This document shows, one piece after another, positions 35,037 to 43,269 of a DNA stretch of 64,000 bases. A program made the position numbers and the translations under genes. The stretch's first letter is position 1. The number at the start of each line of letters is the position of its first letter. This DNA is from Corynebacterium lujinxingii (GTDB lineage: Bacteria > Actinomycetota > Actinomycetes > Mycobacteriales > Mycobacteriaceae). The stretch lies in assembly GCF_014490555.1 (NCBI RefSeq), contig NZ_CP061032.1:1922001-1986000 (forward strand), in the 5' to 3' direction. Below the pieces are notes generated by a model. The model searched no databases, was not told the origin of the DNA, and saw only the letters and a program-made list of their open reading frames with translations.

Positions 35037-36408
35037 TAAACGTCGAGCCCTCCCCCGGCTTCGTGGCAACCGCCACGGTGCCACCGTGGGCCTCGATGAG
35101 CGATTTCGTAATCGCAAGCCCCAGCCCCGAACCACCACCGGAGGCCCGGTTGCGGGACGCGTCCGCGCGGTAGAACCGCTCGAAGATGTGCTCGGCATCT
35201 TTTTGTTCCATGCCCACGCCGTCGTCGGCAATGTCCACCACCACGCGGTCCAGGTTGTGGCGGATGGTGATGGTCACCTCCGCCTCCGGGCCGGCGTGCT
35301 TGATCGCGTTGGTGACCAGGTTGACGATCACCTGGCGCAGTCGCGCCGCGTCGCCTTCCACCACCGGCACGTCCGGGGTGTCCTTCACCACGTCGACCAC
35401 CCGCTCCGGGTAGGCCGCGTGCATCGAATCCTTCACCGACAGCGCAAGTTCGAGCACGTCCACCGGCTTCTTCTCCAGCGTCGAGCCCTCCGCGCGGGTG
35501 AGCGCGAGCAGGTCCTCGACGAGCAACTGCATGCGGGCGGACTCCTCGTCGATCTTGCTCAGCACCATCTGCGGGTCGTCCGCCATGCCCTTTAAGTACA
35601 TCTCCGAGTAGCCGCGCACACTGGTTAGCGGGGTGCGCAGCTCGTGCGAGGCGTCGCCAACGAAGCGCCGCATCTGCTCCTGCTGTTGCTGCGACTGCTC
35701 CAGCGACTCCTGCAGACGGCTGACCATGGTGTTCATGGCGTACGACAGACTGCCCACCTCGGTCTCGCGCGACCAGGCCGGCACGCGCCTACCGATGTCT
35801 CCGCCCGCAATAGCCAGCGCGGTGTTTTCCACCGTCTTCAGCGGCGCGAGCGCACGGGCCACCGAATAGTTACTGGCGATGCCGATGCCCACAAGCACAA
35901 GCGTGCCCACCACCGCCTCGATCTGCGCGAGCGAGCGCAACATGCGGTTTTCGGAATCAAGCGACTTCGCGATGTACTGCACCGTCCCGTCCGACTGCTC
36001 GGTGGCGATGGCGCGCCACTGCTTCGGCCGTGTGGTTTGCGGGTCGTTCGGGTCCGCGGTGACCGTGACGGGTTTGTTGAAGTCGGCGCGGGTGATCTGG
36101 TTCCAGTTCGGAGGGTTGGTCTCGCCGGGGCGGCGCACCAAGTAGCCCTCTGTCGGATACAGCGTGGCCTGGGTGAACTCGCTTGGCGAGTTCCACGGGT
36201 TGAACTGCCACACCGGCCCCTGGTTCGCCCACGTGTCCAAGCCGTCGCGCAGCTGGTCGTCGGCACGGTCCAACAGCAGGTTACGCATGAGGAAGAAGAT
36301 CAGCACCGAGCTCAGCGCCGTGCCGATGACGGAGATGACCATCACCGTGGTCACCAGCTGGCGCTTGAGCGGCTTCTTCGTCGGGGCTGTAAATACCGGG
36401 TACGGCAT
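35014..36408 (-). CDS. phoS: Two-component sensor histidine kinase, PhoS-type
   Basis: A 464-residue membrane kinase. TM1 (about 18-41) and TM2 (about 164-187) flank an extracellular sensor of about 120 residues. A HAMP linker follows, then the phosphoacceptor H255 in DASHELRTPLTS. The ATPase carries the N box LVTNAIKHA, the G1 box DDGVGM, the F box FERFYRAD and the G2 box GGGSGLGLAI. Position after purB-purD-HIT matches phoS of the C. glutamicum phosphate-starvation system. ATG at 36408 is used; a GTG one codon earlier is possible. It starts 5 bp upstream of the phoR stop codon. Confidence 0.85.
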   Translation of the reverse strand: MPYPVFTAPTKKPLKRQLVTTVMVISVIGTALSSVLIFFLMRNLLLDRADDQLRDGLDTWANQGPVWQFNPWNSPSEFTQATLYPTEGYLVRRPGETNPPNWNQITRADFNKPVTVTADPNDPQTTRPKQWRAIATEQSDGTVQYIAKSLDSENRMLRSLAQIEAVVGTLVLVGIGIASNYSVARALAPLKTVENTALAIAGGDIGRRVPAWSRETEVGSLSYAMNTMVSRLQESLEQSQQQQEQMRRFVGDASHELRTPLTSVRGYSEMYLKGMADDPQMVLSKIDEESARMQLLVEDLLALTRAEGSTLEKKPVDVLELALSVKDSMHAAYPERVVDVVKDTPDVPVVEGDAARLRQVIVNLVTNAIKHAGPEAEVTITIRHNLDRVVVDIADDGVGMEQKDAEHIFERFYRADASRNRASGGGSGLGLAITKSLIEAHGGTVAVATKPGEGSTFTISLPAA

Positions 36409-36410
36409 CA

Positions 36411-37115
36411 CTACTGGCGCGGGGTGCGCAGAACGTAGCCGACACCGCGCACCGTGTGGATCAGCGGCACGTCACCCGTGTCTACCTTGCGGCGCAGGTA
36501 CGAGATGTAGGACTCGACCACGTTGCCGTCGCCGCCGAAGTCGTAATGCCACACGTTGTCCAGGATCTTCGCCTTGGACACCACCACCTCGGCGTTGAGC
36601 ATGAGGTAGCGCAGCAGGTTGAACTCGGTGGGCGAGAGTTCGACGATCTCGCCGGCTTTGGTGACCTCGTGCGTGTCGTCGTTAAGCGTCAGGTCCGCGT
36701 AGCGCAGCGTGGAGTCACCCTCGTTTTCCTCCACCACGTGGCCGCGGCGCAAAATCACGCGTAGGCGGGTGATCACCTCTTCGAGCGAGAACGGCTTGGT
36801 CACGTAGTCGTCCGCGCCGATGGTCAGGCCGTGGATACGGTCTTCCACAGCGTCCTTCGCGGTGAGGAACAGCACCGGACTGTCGAGGCCTTCGGCCCGT
36901 AACTTACTGAGCAGCTCGAAGCCATCCATCTCCGGCATCATCACGTCCAGGATGTACGCATCCGGCCGTGAGGTGCGCGCCATCTCGAGCGCCTCCGCAC
37001 CGGACGTGGCGGTCTCCACGTCGAATCCCTGGAATTTCAGGGAGACGGTGAGCAGCTCGACGATGTTCGGTTCGTCGTCAACAACAAGTACCTTGAGGTT
37101 CTGCGCGTCAGCCAT
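36411..37115 (-). CDS. phoR: Two-component response regulator, PhoR-type (OmpR family)
   Basis: A 234-residue regulator. The receiver domain (about 7-118) has acidic D13/D14, phosphoacceptor D57 in YILDVMMPEMDG, the T of FLTAKD and K of VTKPFS. The winged-helix DNA-binding domain (about 137-232) ends in VRGVGYVLR. The ATG at 37115 follows AGGAGA by 8 nt. Together with PhoS it should activate phosphate-starvation genes such as pstSCAB, which is in this window. Names follow C. glutamicum; mycobacteria call the related pair PhoP/PhoR. Confidence 0.87.
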   Translation of the reverse strand: MADAQNLKVLVVDDEPNIVELLTVSLKFQGFDVETATSGAEALEMARTSRPDAYILDVMMPEMDGFELLSKLRAEGLDSPVLFLTAKDAVEDRIHGLTIGADDYVTKPFSLEEVITRLRVILRRGHVVEENEGDSTLRYADLTLNDDTHEVTKAGEIVELSPTEFNLLRYLMLNAEVVVSKAKILDNVWHYDFGGDGNVVESYISYLRRKVDTGDVPLIHTVRGVGYVLRTPRQ

Positions 37116-37219
37116 GTCGTGTTCTCCTGTAATCTCAGACTTTTTCACTAAGCCACGATTAAACCGCACAACTCTGAATGCTTCCTGTGTGCTTGCTGCG
37201 CAAGGTCGATCAAAAAAAT

Positions 37220-37295
37220 TGGAGCTGGAGACGAGACTTGAACTCGCAACCTACGCATTACAAGTGCGTTGCGCTACCAATTGCGCCACTCCAGC
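37220..37295 (-). tRNA. tRNA-Thr (anticodon TGT)
   Basis: A complete cloverleaf on the minus strand: acceptor GCTGGAG/CTCCAGC, D-arm GCGC..GCGC, anticodon loop CTTGTAA with anticodon TGT, T-arm GCGAG-TTCAAGT-CTCGT. The discriminator is T and CCA is encoded (37220-37222). A run of seven T residues right after it on the minus strand (37212-37218) should help end transcription. Confidence 0.96.
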
Positions 37296-37383
37296 AGTGC
37301 GCCAGATATTACACACCGCCTGCTGCTCGCGCGAAAACGGGCGAGCCGATAGTGTGAGCCATGTGTCAAACGGGAAATTGAAC

Positions 37384-38820
37384 GTGTGGGATAAAATCAC
37401 CGGCTCGCGCCAGCGCTTAGCGACGATCGATGCCGCCCGCACCTCCCCACCCCCGTCCGTCCTCGCGCCGATTAACCTGACGGACCCGACCGAGGTCGCC
37501 GCCGTGATGAATATCGCGGCGCGCATCGGCGAGATCCTCATCGCCAACGCCACGACATCGGCGGACGCGATCAAGCAAATCCACACGGTGTGCTCCTCCT
37601 ATGGCCTGCACTACGTGCACGTGTCCATCACGGTGAACACGATCACCCTGAACACGATCATCGGCGTGGACAAGCGCATCCCGGTCAATGTGGTGCGCGT
37701 GGTCACGATGATCTCGGAGAACTACCACAAGCTCCAGGAGGTCGACCGCCTGATCCGCTCGATCCGCTCCGGTGCGACCCCGCCGGAGATGGCGGAGAAG
37801 ATCCTCGACGAGATCGACAACTCCCCCATCCCCTACCGCAACGTGCGCAACCTCGCCGGCTGGTCCGTGATGGGCTTCTTTATCGCCATGCTCCTCGGCG
37901 GAGACCTGCTCATGATGGTCTTCGGCGGGCTCACCGCGTTTCTCATCATGGGCTTTAGCAAACTGCTCTCGCGCGGCGGTCTCCCGGCGTTTTTCCACAA
38001 CGTCATCGGCGGGTTTTTGGCCACCATGCCCGCGGCCATCGCCTACGATTTCTCCGCCTCCATCGGACGCTCCATCAACCCGAGCCAGTTAATCGCGACC
38101 GGCCTCATCGTTCTGCTTGCAGGCCTCACACTCGTGCAATCGCTTCTCGACGGCGTCACCGGGTCGATGGTCAACGCCTCCGCCCGATTCTTCCAAGCCA
38201 TGTTGGGCACAGGCGGCATCGTCGCCGGCGTGGCCGTGGGCGTATCCGTGTCCAACCTGGTGGGCATGCCGTTGCCGCCGGTGGAGCTGCTGCCCGCCGA
38301 CGCCGCCTATTCCAACGGTTGGCTGACCACGTTCGGCGGCGCGATGGCGGCGGCGGCGTTCGCGGTGTGTTGTTTCGCGGAGCGCTCCGCAGTGATCCTG
38401 TCGTTCATCACCGCCGCGACCGGTTCCTTGATCTTCTACCTCGTGCTCACCCCACTGGGCGCCGGCCGCCTGTTGGCGATTACGGCGTGTTCGCTGGCTG
38501 TGGGCCTGGCCGGTGGTCTCATCTCCCGCCGGTTCCTGATCAACCCGGTGATCACCGCCGTCGCCGGCGTGACGCCGTTCCTGCCCGGTTCCTGGATCTA
38601 CCGCGGCATGTACGCGCTGATGAACGAGCAGTTGCTCCTCGGCATGATGAACCTGCTCACCGCCATCGGCACGTGCCTTGCGCTCGCCGGCGGCGTGGTG
38701 TTCGGCGAGTGGATGGCCCGCCGCATCCGCGCCCCGCAGCTCTACGTCCCGTACGAGGCATTCAAGCGCGCCGGCCGGTTGACCTTCCAGCAGATCCGCC
38801 GGGTACGCCGCCGGCGTTGA
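37384..38820 (+). CDS. thrE: Threonine/serine exporter ThrE
   Basis: A 478-residue exporter of the ThrE family, which expels threonine and serine using the proton gradient. The N-terminal cytoplasmic domain (about 1-155) contains VDRLIRSIRSGATPPEMAEKI. It is followed by about ten membrane helices with GLTLVQSLLDGVTGSMVNASARFF, FAERSAVILS, and later TPFLPGSWIYRGMY, all close to C. glutamicum ThrE. The N terminus (ATIDAARTSPPPSVLAPINLTD) also matches. GTG at 37384 is chosen; a TTG two codons earlier is possible. A TAGTGT -10-like box lies at 37350-37355. otsA follows, as in C. glutamicum. Confidence 0.92.
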   Translation: MWDKITGSRQRLATIDAARTSPPPSVLAPINLTDPTEVAAVMNIAARIGEILIANATTSADAIKQIHTVCSSYGLHYVHVSITVNTITLNTIIGVDKRIPVNVVRVVTMISENYHKLQEVDRLIRSIRSGATPPEMAEKILDEIDNSPIPYRNVRNLAGWSVMGFFIAMLLGGDLLMMVFGGLTAFLIMGFSKLLSRGGLPAFFHNVIGGFLATMPAAIAYDFSASIGRSINPSQLIATGLIVLLAGLTLVQSLLDGVTGSMVNASARFFQAMLGTGGIVAGVAVGVSVSNLVGMPLPPVELLPADAAYSNGWLTTFGGAMAAAAFAVCCFAERSAVILSFITAATGSLIFYLVLTPLGAGRLLAITACSLAVGLAGGLISRRFLINPVITAVAGVTPFLPGSWIYRGMYALMNEQLLLGMMNLLTAIGTCLALAGGVVFGEWMARRIRAPQLYVPYEAFKRAGRLTFQQIRRVRRRR

Positions 38821-38830
38821 CCTCGTGGCG

Positions 38831-38836
38831 TAGAAT
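38831..38836 (+). promoter_or_regulatory. Promoter -10 of the H1-like gene
   Basis: TAGAAT lies 38 bp before the GTG start. A strong AAGGAGGAA ribosome site stands 5 nt before the start. The -10 lies within 16 bp of the thrE stop. Confidence 0.5.
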
Positions 38837-38874
38837 GATGGGGCTTTAGCTGTCGTCTGCAAGGAGGAACCCGA

Positions 38875-39237
38875 GTGCCACCTAAGATCACCGATTCGCG
38901 TCCGAACGCAGAAGCAACGCACGCCGTTGAGGAGCAGACGGCGTCGGGCGCCCGTCGGATCGTGGCCACTTACGCCGAGGACTTCCTCGACGGCGTAACG
39001 CTCATGTCCATGCTGGGCGTGACCCCGCAGGGCTTTGTGTACAAGCGCTACGTCGAGGACCTCGAGCAGGCAGAGGAAGAGGAAGCGCCGACGAAGGCCA
39101 CCAAGAAGAAGTCGACGAAGAAGGCGGCAAAGAAGAAGGCCACCAAGAAAAAGTCGACCAAGAAGACGACGAAGAAGGCCGCGAAGAAGAAGGCCACCAA
39201 GAAGAAGTCGACGAAGAAAGCCGCCAAGAAGTCCTAA
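38875..39237 (+). CDS. Small protein with histone-H1-like lysine-rich tail
   Basis: A 120-residue protein in two parts. The N-terminal 64 residues form an acidic-to-neutral domain (ARRIVATYAEDFLDGVTLMSMLGVTPQ). The C-terminal 50 residues are nearly all Lys, Ala, Thr and Ser in repeated KKKATKKKSTKK units, like eukaryotic histone H1 tails and the tails of some actinobacterial HU proteins. Such tails bind DNA or RNA non-specifically. The GTG start has an excellent ribosome site. The stop overlaps the otsA ATG (TAATG), so otsA is translationally coupled to it. No catalytic motif; function unknown. Confidence 0.8.
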   Translation: MPPKITDSRPNAEATHAVEEQTASGARRIVATYAEDFLDGVTLMSMLGVTPQGFVYKRYVEDLEQAEEEEAPTKATKKKSTKKAAKKKATKKKSTKKTTKKAAKKKATKKKSTKKAAKKS

Positions 39238-40514
39238 TGGGGGGCAATGAGTTCGTCGTCGTGGCTAACCGCCTGCCCGTGGACAAGGTGGGCGACCACT
39301 ACGAGGTCTCCCCGGGCGGGCTCGTCGCCGCGCTTGCGCCTGTGCTGCGCTCCCGCGGCGGCTGCTGGGTCGGGTGGCCCGGCGACACGTCGTCGGACCT
39401 TGCGCCGTTTACCTTCGACGGCATCTCGCTCGTCCCGGTCTGTTTGGACCAGGACGATTTCGAAGGCTTCTACGAGGGCTTTTCCAACTCGACCCTGTGG
39501 CCGCTGTACCACGACCTGATTGTAACGCCCGATTACAACCAGGATTGGTGGGAGCGCTACGTCGCCGTCAACGAAAAGTTCGCCCGCGCCACCGCCGAGA
39601 CCGCGGCGGAGAACGCCACGGTGTGGGTGCAGGACTACCAGTTGCAGCTGGTGCCGGGCATGCTCCGCGAGCTGCGCCCCGATCTGACCATCGGCTTTTT
39701 CCTGCACATCCCCTTCCCCGCTCCCGCGCTGTTTCAGCAGCTGCCGTGGCGCGACGAGATTCTCGCCGGGCTTTCCGGCTGCGACCTCATCGGTTTCCAG
39801 CGCACCACGGACGAGGAGAACTTCCGGCTGCTGACCACCAATATCCGCACCGGCACCTTCCCCATCTCGATTGATGCGGAAGAAATTGAGCAGGCCACGG
39901 AGTCGTCGATAAGCCAGCTGCGAACATCACTCGGCGACCCGAAGCACGTGCTGCTCGGCGTGGACCGCATGGATTACACGAAGGGCATCCTGCAGCGCCT
40001 GCTCGCGGTGGAGGAACTGCTGGAAGAGGGCTTGCTTGACGACGTCGCCGTGGTCCAGCTCGCCACCCCGTCACGCGAGCGCCTCGGGCACTACCGTAAA
40101 ACGCGCCGCGAGGTGGAAGAAGCGATCGGTCGCATCAACGGGCGCTTCGGCGAAATCGGCCGGCCCATCGTGCACTACGTCCACCGGGGCGTTGCCAAGG
40201 ACAAGCTCGGCGTCTACTACTCGGCCGCGGACATCATGCTGGTCACACCGTTTAAAGACGGCATGAACCTGGTGGCGAAAGAGTACGTCGCGGCGCACCC
40301 GGACGGCGACGGCGCGCTTGTGCTGTCTGAGTTCGCCGGTGCCGCAGTCGAACTCAACCAGGCGTACCTGTGCAACCCGTTCGACCTGGGCTCGATCAAG
40401 TCCGCGATCGTCGCGGCGACCGAGCCGGATCCCGCCCGCATGCGAGCGATGTACGACTGGGTCATGGAGCACGACGTCACCCGCTGGGCCCACGACTTCC
40501 TGGAGGCGCTGTGA
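39237..40514 (+). CDS. otsA: Trehalose-6-phosphate synthase
   Basis: A 425-residue GT20 glycosyltransferase that joins UDP- or ADP-glucose to glucose-6-phosphate. Landmarks are FVVVANRLPVD at the N terminus, VWVQDYQLQLVPGML, IGFFLHIPFPAP, LLGVDRMDYTKGI and VLSEFAGAAVEL. It is about 50 residues shorter than the E. coli enzyme but all substrate-binding blocks are present. It leads into a lipoprotein and otsB. Trehalose is a mycolate carrier and osmoprotectant in corynebacteria. Confidence 0.94.
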   Translation: MGGNEFVVVANRLPVDKVGDHYEVSPGGLVAALAPVLRSRGGCWVGWPGDTSSDLAPFTFDGISLVPVCLDQDDFEGFYEGFSNSTLWPLYHDLIVTPDYNQDWWERYVAVNEKFARATAETAAENATVWVQDYQLQLVPGMLRELRPDLTIGFFLHIPFPAPALFQQLPWRDEILAGLSGCDLIGFQRTTDEENFRLLTTNIRTGTFPISIDAEEIEQATESSISQLRTSLGDPKHVLLGVDRMDYTKGILQRLLAVEELLEEGLLDDVAVVQLATPSRERLGHYRKTRREVEEAIGRINGRFGEIGRPIVHYVHRGVAKDKLGVYYSAADIMLVTPFKDGMNLVAKEYVAAHPDGDGALVLSEFAGAAVELNQAYLCNPFDLGSIKSAIVAATEPDPARMRAMYDWVMEHDVTRWAHDFLEAL

Positions 40515-40906
40515 AGCGGCTGCTAGCTGTGGCCCCGGTGCTGTTGCTCGCGGCGTGTGCGTCTCCGCAGCAGTGGCACGTCGTCGGCGTGTACACCGAC
40601 CCGGACGCTCCGGTGCCGCGCAACACCGGCGGCGCGTCGTTCACCTTCACCGAAGACTCCTTCGAGGGCACGACCGGCTGCGCGAAGGCGTCCGGCGAGT
40701 TCGACGACTCCGTCACCTTGCACAACGTCCAGGTCGGCGACCCCGGCAACTGCTCCGGCTGGGCGCGCCACACCCACGAACAGCTCGCGCAATTGCTTCA
40801 CGACGACACCACGTTCACCGTCACCCGACCCTCCGACAACGACCTCGTGCTCACCCTGGACACGGGCGCGTTGGATGCGCCTGCCGTTAAACTGCGCACA
40901 TGGTGA
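40511..40906 (+). CDS. Small lipoprotein between otsA and otsB
   Basis: A 131-residue lipoprotein: signal LLAVAPVLLLAAC with lipidated Cys16. The mature part includes FTFTEDSFEGTTGCAKASGEF, faintly similar to the GC-N/G motif of META/HslJ domains, and two further cysteines. The GTG start overlaps the otsA stop by 4 bp (GTGA) and the gene overlaps otsB by 7 bp, so all three are co-translated. A small gene occupies the same place in C. glutamicum. Role in trehalose metabolism is unproven. Confidence 0.75.
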   Translation: MKRLLAVAPVLLLAACASPQQWHVVGVYTDPDAPVPRNTGGASFTFTEDSFEGTTGCAKASGEFDDSVTLHNVQVGDPGNCSGWARHTHEQLAQLLHDDTTFTVTRPSDNDLVLTLDTGALDAPAVKLRTW

Positions 40907-41607
40907 TCGCACAGGCTGAAACGCTACTCGTCTGCCTCGACTTCGACGGCACCCTCGCGGAGCTCAACCCCGACCCCTACGCCGTGTCGATGCACCCAGA
41001 GGCTGAGCGCGCCATCCGCCGCCTTACCGCCATCCCCGGCACAGAGGTCGCGCTGCTCACTGGCCGCCACCTCGATGGGCTCAACCGAGTCATCCCCGCG
41101 GACCTCGATGTCACTCTCGTCGGTTCCCACGGAGCCGAGCCCGGGCCCACGCTTAACGACGACGACCTCGCCTACCTCGACGACATCGAACGCCAGCTCA
41201 ACGACATCGCTGTGCCACCCGCCTACGTGGAGGTCAAACCGTATCAGCGGGTGCTGCATGTGGCGCCGGTCGTCGATAAGCAAGCTGCCCAGGACATGCT
41301 GGACGCGGCCGCAGCGCTGCCGGCGCGCAAGATCACGCTCGGCCACAACGTGGTGGAGTTCTCGGCCGTGGACATCACGAAGGGCACATGGCTCGCCGAG
41401 CACAAGCGGCGTTTTTCCGCCACCGTCTTCGCCGGCGACGACGACACCGACGAAACCGCCATGGCCGCCCTCGGCCCCACCGACCTAGGTATCAAGGTGG
41501 GCTCGAAACCTTCTCTGGCGTCGCGCCGCGTGGCAGATGTTCCCGCCATGGCAGCCTTCCTCACCGACCTCGCCGACGAAAGGGAAGCATGGAACGCCGC
41601 TCACTAG
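40900..41607 (+). CDS. otsB: Trehalose-6-phosphate phosphatase
   Basis: A 235-residue HAD-family phosphatase that removes phosphate from trehalose-6-phosphate. Motif I is CLDFDGTLAEL (nucleophile D14, acid D16), motif II the LLTGR segment, motif III/IV the GDDDTDETAM loop. KGTWLAEHKRRF is a typical substrate-binding segment. It overlaps the lipoprotein gene by 7 bp and is followed after overlap by the LpqC-like esterase gene, so it lies in one operon with otsA. Confidence 0.94.
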   Translation: MVIAQAETLLVCLDFDGTLAELNPDPYAVSMHPEAERAIRRLTAIPGTEVALLTGRHLDGLNRVIPADLDVTLVGSHGAEPGPTLNDDDLAYLDDIERQLNDIAVPPAYVEVKPYQRVLHVAPVVDKQAAQDMLDAAAALPARKITLGHNVVEFSAVDITKGTWLAEHKRRFSATVFAGDDDTDETAMAALGPTDLGIKVGSKPSLASRRVADVPAMAAFLTDLADEREAWNAAH

Positions 41608-42371
41608 AGCACCAGGGCCGTACCCGCACCTGGATCGTCGTCGAGGGCGACCCGGGCACACTGCTACTTGTGCTGCACGGCTCGCGCCAGTCCGGCAACG
41701 TGATGCGCAACTTCACCGACCGCACCTTTGAAGGCCTCGGCCCCACCGTCGCCTACCCGGACGGCGTCGAGCACCACTTCAACGACCTGCGCACCGGCTT
41801 CAACGAGTCCGCCCGGCGCTTGCGTATCGACGACGTCGGCTTCCTCCGCCGCGTCATCGAACACCACAATCCGGACCGCGTCATCGGCTGCGGGTTTTCC
41901 AACGGCGGCCAGATGATCATGCGCTTGCTTTTCGACGCCCCCGGCCTCCTCGACGGCGCAGCCACCTTCGGCGCCTCCATGCCTGTGGAGTCCAACACGT
42001 GCGTCAGCGTTGAAAACTACGCCCCCACCCCGCTCGTCGCAGTCCAAGGCACCGCCGACCCGCTCGTGCCCTACGAGGGCGGCATGGCTGGCATCGGCGG
42101 CGACAACCGCGGCGAGACACGTTCGGCCTACGCTTCCGCCGAGTTTTTCGCGCGGTTGAATTCTTGTGCGGGGCGGGAGTCGTCGACAAGCGGAGCCCTG
42201 CGTATCGACGACTTCACGGGCCGCTTCCCCGTCCGCCTCATCACCATCGATGGCTTCGGCCACATGGTGCCGGTAGCGAAGCAACTCGACGCACGCCTCG
42301 GCCCCGGCACCGACGAAATTACCGGCGGGGAAGTTATTCGGCGATTCTTCTTTGACGGGCGAACTCGCTGA
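41589..42371 (+). CDS. LpqC/PHB-depolymerase-like esterase
   Basis: A 260-residue alpha/beta-hydrolase. The nucleophile is in GCGFSNGGQMIMRL, the oxyanion region in LLVLHGSRQSGN, and the catalytic His probably in GFGHMVP near the end. GTADPLVPYEGG precedes the acid. This matches the feruloyl-esterase/PHB-depolymerase-like group to which mycobacterial LpqC belongs. There is no lipobox or signal peptide, so this copy is cytoplasmic. The ATG at 41589 lies inside the end of otsB (19-bp overlap) with GGGAAGC before it. It overlaps rlmB tail-to-tail by 38 bp. Confidence 0.82.
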   Translation: MERRSLEHQGRTRTWIVVEGDPGTLLLVLHGSRQSGNVMRNFTDRTFEGLGPTVAYPDGVEHHFNDLRTGFNESARRLRIDDVGFLRRVIEHHNPDRVIGCGFSNGGQMIMRLLFDAPGLLDGAATFGASMPVESNTCVSVENYAPTPLVAVQGTADPLVPYEGGMAGIGGDNRGETRSAYASAEFFARLNSCAGRESSTSGALRIDDFTGRFPVRLITIDGFGHMVPVAKQLDARLGPGTDEITGGEVIRRFFFDGRTR

Positions 42372-43266
42372 GTACCACACCCGCCGCCACCGACGCGTTG
42401 AGGGATTCCACCCAGTCCTGCATGGGCACCGACATGATCACGTCGCAGTTCTCGCGCACCAGACGCGAAATTCCCTTGCCTTCCGAGCCGACGACGATGA
42501 CCACGTTGTCGGTGGCCTGGTCGAACGTGTCCAGCGTGTGCTCGCCGCCCGCATCCAGACCGACGACCGTGTAGCCGTTGTCCTGGAACTGCTTCACCGT
42601 GCGCGTCACGTTGGTCACCCGCGCCACCGGCAGCCGCGCCGCCGTGCCCGCCGACGTACGCCACGCAACACCCGTGACCTGCGCGGAGCGACGCTCCGGG
42701 ATGATCACGCCGTTGCCTCCGAACGCCGCCGCCGAACGAATCACCGCACCCAGGTTCCGCGGGTCCGTGATGTTGTCCAAGATGACGAACATCCCGGGGC
42801 CATCCACGGATTCAAGCAGGTCATCGAAATCCGCGTACTTGTACGGCTGAATCTTCAGGCCAAGCCCCTGGTGCATGCCGTTGCCGGTCATCGCGTCCAA
42901 CTGCTGGCGCGGCACCTCCTGCACCGGAATATTTTTGCTGTTCGCGAGCGCCACCGCCTCGCTGAGCCGGTCGTCGTGGCCCGTGCCCTGCGCGACAAAC
43001 AGCGCCTCCGACGGCACCTTTGCCTTCAGGCACTCGATCACCGGGTTGCGCCCGACCACCAGGTCCGCCACCTCACGGTCGTGTCGACCCTGGTTGCGGC
43101 GCTGCTGATCGATCTTGCGCTTATGCGCCGCGTGGTAGACGCGGTCTTCCGCCTTCGGCGTAGCACCCTTGCCTTTCAATCCCCGGCGACGCTGCCCGCC
43201 CGACCCCTTCGTCGGGCCCTTTTTGTTCTTTTTCTGCACGTCACGGCGCTGGTACGGCTTCGCCAT
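42334..43266 (-). CDS. rlmB: 23S rRNA (guanosine-2'-O)-methyltransferase RlmB-type (SpoU family)
   Basis: A 310-residue SPOUT methyltransferase. The N terminus is a basic, disordered tail of about 65 residues (QRRDVQKKNKKGPTKGSGGQ). The L30e-like substrate domain begins at VVGRNPVIECLKA. The SpoU core shows motif 1 LDNITDPRNLGAVIRSA, motif 2 VIVVGSEGKGISRLV and motif 3 VPMQDWVESLNASVAAGVVL, which form the trefoil-knot SAM site. It methylates a guanosine in 23S rRNA; the exact position is inferred from the family. It sits directly after cysS, as in mycobacteria. Confidence 0.9.
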   Translation of the reverse strand: MAKPYQRRDVQKKNKKGPTKGSGGQRRRGLKGKGATPKAEDRVYHAAHKRKIDQQRRNQGRHDREVADLVVGRNPVIECLKAKVPSEALFVAQGTGHDDRLSEAVALANSKNIPVQEVPRQQLDAMTGNGMHQGLGLKIQPYKYADFDDLLESVDGPGMFVILDNITDPRNLGAVIRSAAAFGGNGVIIPERRSAQVTGVAWRTSAGTAARLPVARVTNVTRTVKQFQDNGYTVVGLDAGGEHTLDTFDQATDNVVIVVGSEGKGISRLVRENCDVIMSVPMQDWVESLNASVAAGVVLSEFARQRRIAE

Positions 43267-43269
43267 CGT

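Noticed and set aside
37212..37218. A separate terminator for thrE or phoR in the T7 run
   Set aside because: The run lies on the minus strand immediately after tRNA-Thr and is best explained as the end of that tRNA; no stem of its own is present.
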